From positions 62,001-126,000 of the forward strand of contig JBEAQU010000024.1 of assembly GCA_041163745.1 (NCBI GenBank): DNA of 64,000 bases, written 5' to 3'. Position numbers and translations under genes: made by a program. Below, in pieces: positions 58,388-64,000 of the stretch. This DNA comes from UBA6168 sp041163745 (GTDB lineage: Bacteria > Bacteroidota > Bacteroidia > Chitinophagales > Saprospiraceae). Numbering within the stretch: the first letter of the stretch is position 1; each line of letters starts with the position of its first letter. Under the pieces are notes generated by a model. That model was not told where the DNA came from. It searched no databases and saw nothing but the letters and a program-made list of their open reading frames with translations.

Positions 58388-58506
58388 GCATCCCCGCTCC
58401 TCCCACCTAGATTTGCGGCATGAAATCCACCGAAGACGGGCACCAAGGCGTACCGGCATTTATGGACTGAAATTGGTCCGGAGCATATATTTTGACATAA
58501 TTCTTT

Positions 58507-58514
58507 TATCTTTG
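58507..58514 (+). promoter_or_regulatory. Candidate -7 promoter box for rpsO
   Basis: TATCTTTG matches TAnnTTTG fully. A TTG at the expected 17-23 base distance is missing; the closest, within TTTTGACA (58490-58497), is only 12 bases away. The transcript would have a leader of about 125 bases containing the structure at 58551-58629. Confidence 0.5.
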
Positions 58515-58550
58515 CGCCGCTGTAACTGATTTTCGTAATCACTAACGGCT

Positions 58551-58629
58551 GAAAAACGACTACTCATGAGGCCTGCCCACCCGCCAAAGTCGGGTCACGG
58601 GCCTTCTTACAGCAAGGCGGTCGTTTTTC
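58551..58629 (+). promoter_or_regulatory. Structured mRNA leader before rpsO, candidate S15 autoregulatory element
   Basis: GAAAAACGAC (58551-58560) pairs perfectly with GTCGTTTTTC (58620-58629). Inside, AGGCCT pairs with GGGCCT (with one U-G pair), and ACCCG pairs with CGGGT, forming a second stem of stacked helices around CCAAAGT. The structure ends 18 bases before the rpsO start codon. S15 represses its own translation in many bacteria by binding 5' leader structures that differ between phyla, and S15 recognises helices with a G-U/G-C step. Function here is inferred only from place and shape. Confidence 0.5.
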
Positions 58630-58647
58630 CGCACAACCAACACAATC

Positions 58648-58923
58648 ATGGCTGTTTATCTTTCCAACGAGAAGAAACGCGAAATTTTCAAAGAATTCGG
58701 TAACGACGAGAAAAACACAGGATCCGTAGAAGGCCAGATCGCCTTGTTCACCTACCGTATCAAGAGTTTGTCCGCCCACCTGAATAAGTTCAAGAAAGAC
58801 CACGCCACAAGGAGGAGTCTGCTGATGATGGTTGGCAAGCGCAAGCGTTTGCTGGAGTATCTGAAGCGCAAAGACATCCAAAAATACCGCTCCTTGGTTG
58901 AAAAGTTGGAATTGCGCGGTTAA
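58648..58923 (+). CDS. rpsO: 30S ribosomal protein S15
   Basis: The 91-residue protein binds the central domain of 16S rRNA early in 30S assembly and forms the B4 bridge to the 50S subunit. The sequence is typical: VEGQIALFTYRIKSLSAHLN, DHATRRSLLMMVGKRKRLLE and KRKDIQKYRSLVEKLELRG. The basic residues and His that contact the rRNA three-way junction (HLNKFKKDHATRR) are present. The length is standard. It has a long structured leader and is followed by a strong terminator, so it is expressed apart from pnp although the order rpsO-pnp is kept. Confidence 0.98.
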   Translation: MAVYLSNEKKREIFKEFGNDEKNTGSVEGQIALFTYRIKSLSAHLNKFKKDHATRRSLLMMVGKRKRLLEYLKRKDIQKYRSLVEKLELRG

Positions 58924-58930
58924 TCGCCGG

Positions 58931-58970
58931 AGGAGTATCCCTGACCTGATCGGGGATACTCCTTTTTTTT
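58931..58970 (+). terminator. Rho-independent terminator after rpsO
   Basis: AGGAGTATCCC (58931-58941) pairs exactly with GGGATACTCCT (58953-58963), 11 bp, with an 11-base loop, followed by TTTTTTTT. It begins 7 bases after the stop codon of rpsO. Confidence 0.9.
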
Positions 58971-59232
58971 CGGCAAGGCCGGAGTAGAGCCGGACCGGCG
59001 GGCAGAAACCGTATGTTCCTTTTCTTTCTGTCCGTGTCGTAAAATTCCGCCGCAGCAAGGCGGGTTTCGGCATCTATCTCATTCCTTTCCAAGTGGTTCC
59101 GATCGCAGCCCGTCGGCCAATCAATCGCCAAGGCATGGTTGTATGCGGGGGTTTGCGTATCAGTGCATGTAAAATAGTGTACCAATCATAACAATGTTAC
59201 GGCAGACAGCCGGACACCTTAATTCATCAACA
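58971..59232 (+). other. Leader and promoter region of pnp
   Basis: The 262 bases between the rpsO terminator and pnp contain no gene. No full TAnnTTTG box was found, although TTTG near 59151-59154 could serve as an upstream element. PNPase genes are often controlled through their leader in other bacteria; I see no convincing hairpin of that sort here. Confidence 0.35.
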
Positions 59233-61494
59233 ATGGGTAAGAAAATTCCAACTACGACCTCCTTCCACCTGCCGGATGGTCGAGAGGTCACCATCGAGAC
59301 AGGCAAACTGGCCAGTCAGGCGGACGGGTCCGTGGTGGTCCGGACGGGGGATACGATGCTGTTGGCGACTGTGGTCGCATCGAAGACCGTCAAGGAAGGC
59401 CAGTCCTTTTTCCCGCTTTCCGTCGACTATCAGGAGAAGTTCGCCAGTGCAGGCCGGATTCCCGGAAACTTTTTCCGTCGGGAATCCAAGTTGTCAGATT
59501 ACGAGGTCCTGATTTCCCGCTTGGTGGACCGTGCCATCCGGCCATTGTTTCCGGACGGTTTCATGGAGGAGACACAAGTCATCCTCAGCCTGATTTCTGG
59601 CGATAAGGACGTATTGCCGGATGCGTATGCCGCCCTGGCCGCATCCACGGCCCTCAGTTTGTCCGACATTCCGTGGCAGGGGCCGATTTCGGAAGTCCGG
59701 GTCGCCCGCATCGACGGCACTTACCAGGTCAACCCGAACAAGTCGTCCTTGGCGAATGCGGATCTTAACATCATCGTGGCGGCGGATCTCCACAACATCA
59801 TGATGGTGGAAGGAGAATCGAAGGAGTGCAGCGAGCACGATCTAGTGGAAGCCATCAAGGTAGCCCATGCAGCGATCAAGGTCCAATGTGAGGCCCAGCT
59901 GGAACTGGTCAGAAAGGTACATGGGGAGGCCGACATCAAGCGGGTCTTCGAAGGTCCGCAGGAAAACGAGGCATTGGTTCAACGGGTGTCGGACCTGACC
60001 AAGGACAAGGTATATGAGGTGGCCCGCAGCTTTGCAGACAAGAAGACGCGCAAGGCCCGGTTCGACGAGATCGCGGCGGAAGCCATCGAATCGATCCGCA
60101 CGGCGGACGGGGAAGCGTTCACTGAAGAGATGGAGAAACAAGCCAAACAATATTTTGACAAGCTGAAGAAAAAGGTGGTCCGCCGGATGGCCCTGGAGGA
60201 CGGGGTACGGCTCGACGGACGGAAGCATGATGAAATCCGTCACATCTGGACGGAAATCGATTACCTGCCTTCCCCGCACGGTTCCGCCATTTTCACCAGG
60301 GGGGAAACCCAATCCCTGACGACGGTGACGCTCGGCACCAAGTTGGACGAGATGATGATAGACAACGCGCTGGAGCAGTCTTATGAGAAGTTCATCCTGC
60401 ACTACAACTTCCCGGCATTCTCCGTCGGGGAAGTGAAGCCGCAGCGGGCACCCGGGCGGCGGGAGATAGGCCATGCCAACCTGGCCAGCCGGTCCTTGCG
60501 CCGGATCATGCCGGATGCGTTTCCTTACACGGTACGGATAGTGTCAGACATCCTGGAGAGCAACGGGTCCTCCTCCATGGCCACCGTCTGTGCGGGATCG
60601 CTTGCGCTGATGGATGCAGGTGTGCCGGTGAAGGCTCCCATTGCAGGCATAGCCATGGGCATGATCGCGGAAGACGGCAAAGCGGCGATACTGAGTGACA
60701 TCCTCGGCGACGAGGACGCCTTGGGAGACATGGATTTCAAGGTAACCGGAACCAGCAAAGGGATTTGTGGTTGCCAAATGGACATCAAGATCGACGGGCT
60801 TTCCTACGAGTTGCTGGAACAGGCGCTGTTGCAGGCGAAGGAAGGAAGGCTCCACATACTGGACAAGATGGCGGAGACGATTGCAGAGCCACGGGAAGAC
60901 CTCAAGCCACATGCGCCACGGATAGTGGAACTCATCATCGACAAGAGCTTCATCGGCGCTGTCATCGGGCCTGGTGGAAAGATCATCCAGGAAATACAAA
61001 GCACGACGAATACCATCATCAACATCTCCGAAGTGGGTGAGCATGGTATCGTGAACGTCGCCAGTCCGAACAAAGACAGCATCGATGCGGCCCTCAGCAG
61101 GATCAAGCAGATAACCTTCACGCCTAGCGTAGGGGATGTTTACGAAGCGGTGGTGAAGACCGTCATGCCATACGGTGTCTTCGTGGAGTTCCAAGGCAAG
61201 AGCGGACTGCTGCATGTCACGGAGATGTCCCATTCCCGGATTGACAACGTGGAGGATGTCTTCTCCGAAGGCGATCCGGTCAAGGTGAAGTTGATCGGCA
61301 TCGACAGCAAGACCGGCAAGTTCCGCTTGTCCAGGAAAGCATTGATGCCGCGTGCGGACGGTTCCATGCCGGAAGACGGTGAGGAGGAAGACCGTGGCGG
61401 CGGTGGTGGCGGATATCGGGGCGGCGGCGGCCGGAGCGGCGGCGGTCATCGCGGTGGCGGCGGCGGCGGCGGTTTCCGCGGCGGCAGACGGTAA
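59233..61494 (+). CDS. pnp: Polynucleotide phosphorylase with RGG-rich C-terminal tail
   Basis: A 753-residue phosphorolytic 3'-5' exoribonuclease. Two RNase PH-like domains (DGREVTIETGKLASQADGSV with AGRIPGNFFRRESKLSDYE; then GVRLDGRKHDEIRHIWTEID with FTRGETQSLTTVTLGT) flank the helical linker. The catalytic acidic cluster is in ILGDEDALGDMDFKVTG. A KH domain (FIGAVIGPGGKIIQEIQ) and an S1 domain (VGDVYEAVVKTVMPYGVFVE) follow. After the S1 domain the protein ends in about 40 residues rich in Gly and Arg with RGGGG and FRGG units, like eukaryotic RGG boxes; this is absent from the E. coli enzyme. The start is ATG 59233 (MGKKIPTTTSFHLPDGR), since the open frame upstream lacks similarity. A terminator follows at 61536. 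Confidence 0.97.
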   Translation: MGKKIPTTTSFHLPDGREVTIETGKLASQADGSVVVRTGDTMLLATVVASKTVKEGQSFFPLSVDYQEKFASAGRIPGNFFRRESKLSDYEVLISRLVDRAIRPLFPDGFMEETQVILSLISGDKDVLPDAYAALAASTALSLSDIPWQGPISEVRVARIDGTYQVNPNKSSLANADLNIIVAADLHNIMMVEGESKECSEHDLVEAIKVAHAAIKVQCEAQLELVRKVHGEADIKRVFEGPQENEALVQRVSDLTKDKVYEVARSFADKKTRKARFDEIAAEAIESIRTADGEAFTEEMEKQAKQYFDKLKKKVVRRMALEDGVRLDGRKHDEIRHIWTEIDYLPSPHGSAIFTRGETQSLTTVTLGTKLDEMMIDNALEQSYEKFILHYNFPAFSVGEVKPQRAPGRREIGHANLASRSLRRIMPDAFPYTVRIVSDILESNGSSSMATVCAGSLALMDAGVPVKAPIAGIAMGMIAEDGKAAILSDILGDEDALGDMDFKVTGTSKGICGCQMDIKIDGLSYELLEQALLQAKEGRLHILDKMAETIAEPREDLKPHAPRIVELIIDKSFIGAVIGPGGKIIQEIQSTTNTIINISEVGEHGIVNVASPNKDSIDAALSRIKQITFTPSVGDVYEAVVKTVMPYGVFVEFQGKSGLLHVTEMSHSRIDNVEDVFSEGDPVKVKLIGIDSKTGKFRLSRKALMPRADGSMPEDGEEEDRGGGGGGYRGGGGRSGGGHRGGGGGGGFRGGRR

Positions 61495-61535
61495 TCCCAC
61501 CAAGGCAGCACATACCTACACAAAGGGAATCAGCA

Positions 61536-61569
61536 AAAGGATATGTTCCGGCAGGAACATGTCCTTTTT
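61536..61569 (+). terminator. Rho-independent terminator after pnp
   Basis: AAAGGATATGTTCC (61536-61549) pairs with GGAACATGTCCTTT (61554-61567) with a single G-T pair around the loop GGCA, followed by a T run. It lies 41 bases after the stop codon. Confidence 0.85.
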
Positions 61570-61965
61570 CATTACAGGCAACGGCAAACGGAAGGTAGCA
61601 CCCGATCCTGGAAAGTCAGCACATCACGCAACCTGTTGTACGCAGGATGGCGCCGGAGACAAGCCGTGCATAGGAAAAGGAATGCCCGCGTCATGTGGGG
61701 CAATGGCGTATGGTGGTCGAAACCAGCAAACCGACCTGTGAATTAGCAGGGATGCGAAATCGTCGCCGGGTGACAATTACCGGTATGGGACCGCACGGCA
61801 ACCGACCTTACAGGGAGATGACCATGGGTCGCGGTGGAGCGGTAACATCGTGAGGGACAGTGGCTGGTGAGCATGCTGCGAACCGAATTCCGGAGGGGTG
61901 CGAGGCGGTCGGACGCACCTCCTCATTCGCTGGCACGACTTCATCGTATTGCGGTACAGGAGGAA
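61570..61965. other. Convergent intergenic region, no gene recognised
   Basis: These 396 bases lie between the pnp terminator and the end of the RDD gene. Small frames on the plus strand show no domain or signal. No repeat, RNA gene or further terminator was recognised. Confidence 0.45.
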
Positions 61966-62406
61966 TCAGTCTCTGCGTATCACCAGGGTTTTTGCCATGA
62001 TATCGTGCAAGGCCTGCTTCTTATCGGTGAACCCGGCCATGATGAATCCGATGCCTAGGATCAAGCCGGAGACCAGTTTGCCAAAATATCTGCCGGTCGC
62101 TTGTCCGATGCTGATCCGCTCTCCCTGTTCATCGGTGACGACGATCCCGACGATTTGTTTTCCGAATGTCGCTTGTTTCTCCGAGCTTTCGAACAGTATG
62201 AAATAGCTGACGCTGACCAGAAGGCCCAACAGCCTGCCCGACGGACTTGGATCCAACAGATCTCCACCGATTGTCAGATAAATGACCAGCACCGGTATGG
62301 AGATGAAAACTGAATCGAGAATATAGGCCGCGAAGCGAAGCCAGAATCCGGCGAACTGGGGGGATGGCTTGTAGGTATCCGGCAAGTCGAGGATTTCATT
62401 TTCCAT
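61966..62406 (-). CDS. RDD family membrane protein
   Basis: A 146-residue inner-membrane protein of the RDD family. The family signature is in the first helix, AGFWLRFAAYILDSVFISIP (R-x6-D pattern), followed by VLVIYLTIGG, then LLGLLVSVSYFILFESSEKQ with TFGKQIVGIVVTDEQGE, the conserved T-x-G-K-x-x-x-G element. A last helix is GKLVSGLILGIGFIMAGF, and the end KKQALHDIMAKTLVIRR carries the family motif H-D-x-x-A-x-T-x-V. The role of RDD proteins is mostly unknown; some act in ion transport. ATG 62406 (MENEILDLPDTYKP) is the preferred start over GTG 62436. It is divergent from the GlgE-like gene. Confidence 0.93.
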   Translation of the reverse strand: MENEILDLPDTYKPSPQFAGFWLRFAAYILDSVFISIPVLVIYLTIGGDLLDPSPSGRLLGLLVSVSYFILFESSEKQATFGKQIVGIVVTDEQGERISIGQATGRYFGKLVSGLILGIGFIMAGFTDKKQALHDIMAKTLVIRRD

Positions 62407-62453
62407 GGACAGACGTTCGATTTCGGAAGCAGACACAATATTCCAAGTGTAGA

Positions 62454-62461
62454 CAAAGATA
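62454..62461 (-). promoter_or_regulatory. Candidate -7 promoter box for the RDD gene
   Basis: The minus strand reads TATCTTTG, a full TAnnTTTG match, about 48 bases before ATG 62406. There is no clear TTG at 17-23 bases upstream. Confidence 0.4.
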
Positions 62462-62547
62462 AGATAAGCGCGGAAAAGGCGACCGGTAATTCACTGATAT
62501 GCACCTGACTTTTATCATGAAAAAGTGAATGGGTTCAACATTCGTCC

Positions 62548-62555
62548 TAAATTTG
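62548..62555 (+). promoter_or_regulatory. Candidate -7 promoter box for the GlgE-like gene
   Basis: TAAATTTG is a full TAnnTTTG match about 100 bases before ATG 62658. The upstream element at 20 bases is GTG instead of TTG, so the promoter is weak by consensus. Confidence 0.4.
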
Positions 62556-62657
62556 ACCGATTATCGCCGTTGCAGAGTGGTTTCTTTTCCCGACGAGTGC
62601 ATTCGGTACCCCATTACAGTCGTGGAATCATCCCTAATCAAACAAATCGCTTTTTCG

Positions 62658-64000
62658 ATGAGAAACAGAACGATCATCACTAACATTTGGCCCGCCCTGG
62701 AAAACGGGAAGCATTACATCAAGCGCGTGCCGGGCGAACAGGTCCGTGTCCAGGCCGACATATTCTGCGATGGGGAGGACAGTATCCGGGCGGTCATCCG
62801 CCACCGGTCGTCCGCCCGTACGGAGGACAGTTGGGAGGAGGTGCCGATGTACATCGATGCAGACGGCCGTTGGGAGGGCCGGTTCACTGTCACGGAGGAA
62901 GGCTTCCATGACTACCACATCATGGCCTGGATCGACCATCTCCGGAGCTGGCACCGCAGTTTCCGACAGAAGCACAAATTAGGGCTGCATGTCGCGGCTG
63001 ACATTACGCTGGGCCTGCAATGGCTGCGGTCTTGCCAGGCGGCAGCGGAAAGTCCGGAACAGGAGGACCTGGAGACCTGGATACGGCTGTTGGAGAACAG
63101 TTCCGGTTACCAGGCCTCGGTAGAACTGATCCTGAGTCCAGTTTTCGAATCGTTGCTGGACCATTGCGAGCTGCGGCTACATCCCACCGTATCGGAACCC
63201 GGTTTCCGCGTAAGAGTCGGACGGCAGAAGGAACAATTCAGCACCTGGTACCTGTTGTTTCCCCGTTCGACATCCGATCAGGCGGGGCAGCACGGCACCC
63301 TGCGGGATTGTATGCAACGCCTGCCACGGATTGCCTCGATGGGATTCGACACCTTGTTGCTCACGCCGATATTTCCCATCGGACAGACCAACCGCAAGGG
63401 AAGGAACAATTCCTTGGAAGCGAAGGACAGCGATCCCGGTTCACCCTGGTCAGTAGGTTGTTCGGACGGCGGGCACAAGGACATACACCCAGCGTTGGGG
63501 ACCCTGGCGGACTTTGAGGAGCTTGTCCGGGCGGCGCGCACAATGGGCATGGAGCTTGCGCTTGACATGGGGCTCCGTTGTTCCCTGGACCACCCGTATC
63601 TAAAGGAACATCCCGATTGGTTTGTCCGGCTGCCGGACGGCAGTTTCCATGTGGAGGAGGTTCCGCCGTTGAACTACATGGACATCGTGGAATTCGATTT
63701 CGAATGTGATGACTGGGAGGGGCTATGGGAGGAGCTGTTGTCGGTGTTCCTTTTCTGGGCGGAAAAAGGCGTCCGCATCTTTTATGCCAGCACACCCCAG
63801 CGGAAGCCTTTTTCCTTTTGGGACTGGCTTATCCGGAATGTGCAGGATCGCCATCCCGATGTCATTTTCGTATCCGGGGCGCTGACCCATCCGCTGGTCA
63901 TGCGGCAACTGGCGAAATCCGGCTTCAACCAAGCCATTTCGAACTTCCTGTGGAAGACGTCCGCCAATGAGATCAGGGCCTACATGCAGGAGATCTCGAA
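62658..64000 (+). CDS. GlgE-like maltosyltransferase homologue with replaced catalytic residues, 3' partial
   Basis: The first 447 residues of a GH13_3 protein related to GlgE, which extends alpha-glucan using maltose 1-phosphate. The N-terminal beta domain (HYIKRVPGEQVRVQADIFCD, GFHDYHIMAWIDHLRSWHR), the helical insert and the barrel (MGFDTLLLTPIFPIG, TNRKGRNNSLEAKDSDPGSP, LALDMGLRCSLDHPYLKEHP) are clear. However the nucleophile site, which in GlgE reads FRVDNPHTKP, is FYASTPQRKP (Asp to Ser378), and the acid/base site FLAEAFTRP is FVSGALTHP (Glu to Gly407), 29 residues apart as in active GlgE. The phosphate-site PPKKYQD is PPLNYMD. The frame is intact, with no stop or frameshift. It is probably a non-catalytic paralogue. 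The start is ATG 62658; the C-terminus lies outside the window. The gene is absent from simple closed-ORF lists because its stop is outside the window. Confidence 0.9.
   Translation, partial: MRNRTIITNIWPALENGKHYIKRVPGEQVRVQADIFCDGEDSIRAVIRHRSSARTEDSWEEVPMYIDADGRWEGRFTVTEEGFHDYHIMAWIDHLRSWHRSFRQKHKLGLHVAADITLGLQWLRSCQAAAESPEQEDLETWIRLLENSSGYQASVELILSPVFESLLDHCELRLHPTVSEPGFRVRVGRQKEQFSTWYLLFPRSTSDQAGQHGTLRDCMQRLPRIASMGFDTLLLTPIFPIGQTNRKGRNNSLEAKDSDPGSPWSVGCSDGGHKDIHPALGTLADFEELVRAARTMGMELALDMGLRCSLDHPYLKEHPDWFVRLPDGSFHVEEVPPLNYMDIVEFDFECDDWEGLWEELLSVFLFWAEKGVRIFYASTPQRKPFSFWDWLIRNVQDRHPDVIFVSGALTHPLVMRQLAKSGFNQAISNFLWKTSANEIRAYMQEIS

Overview
The window looks like a chromosome segment of a high-GC member of the Bacteroidota, most probably from or near the Saprospiria (lineage is inference). 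Direct signs are two giant secreted proteins with type IX secretion (T9SS) C-terminal signals, a SprB-repeat protein of the gliding-adhesin type, a DUF6089-like outer-membrane protein, a PspC protein, many lipoproteins, very weak ribosome binding sites, and several promoters of the Bacteroidota form TTG-N20-TAnnTTTG. There are no insertion sequences, phage genes, integrases or CRISPR arrays; the segment is a mosaic of housekeeping genes and cell-surface genes.

Region 1 (1-11.4 kb) starts with the end of an RND efflux pump. It is followed, on the minus strand, by a histidine kinase with a FixL-like haem PAS domain, a response regulator that fuses a receiver to a CRP/FNR-type DNA-binding protein, a CcoI/FixI-type copper ATPase and a TauE/SafE-like membrane protein. 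Divergent from these lie an Hsp20, a rhodanese-like protein that lacks its catalytic cysteine, and two universal stress proteins. Together they read as an oxygen-limitation and stress module that resembles the rhizobial FixL-FixJ-FixK-FixI logic in shorter form.

Region 2 (11.5-34.3 kb) is mostly envelope. It has a TonB-like protein, a lipoprotein, a 1982-residue SprB-repeat protein (T9SS type A tail), a vanadium-haloperoxidase/PAP2 lipoprotein, a GH78 alpha-L-rhamnosidase, a sigma-54 activator next to miaB, and a 2408-residue modular protein (T9SS type B tail) containing four related modules of about 270 residues.

Region 3 (34.3-46.4 kb) is housekeeping: tpiA, an ECF sigma factor, pspC, a metH-gmhA-hisS group, tRNA-His, an SPFH protein, a hypothetical gene coupled to a FAD oxidoreductase. 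The tRNA-His lacks the encoded G-1 and C73 of ordinary bacterial tRNA-His and lies just upstream of a HisRS with alphaproteobacterial-type motifs.

Region 4 (46.8-58.4 kb) has surface polysaccharide and envelope genes: a DUF6089-like protein, a Wzm/Wzt-like exporter, a beta-helix protein, RecQ, a glycosyltransferase, a small lipoprotein, an LVIVD-repeat lipoprotein and a probable outer-membrane protein.

Region 5 (58.4-64 kb) holds rpsO with a structured leader, pnp with an RGG-rich tail, an RDD membrane protein, and the start of a GlgE-like protein in which both the catalytic nucleophile and the acid/base residue are replaced. The strongest leads are the FixL-like/REC-CRP module, the HisRS/tRNA-His pair and the GlgE-like pseudoenzyme.
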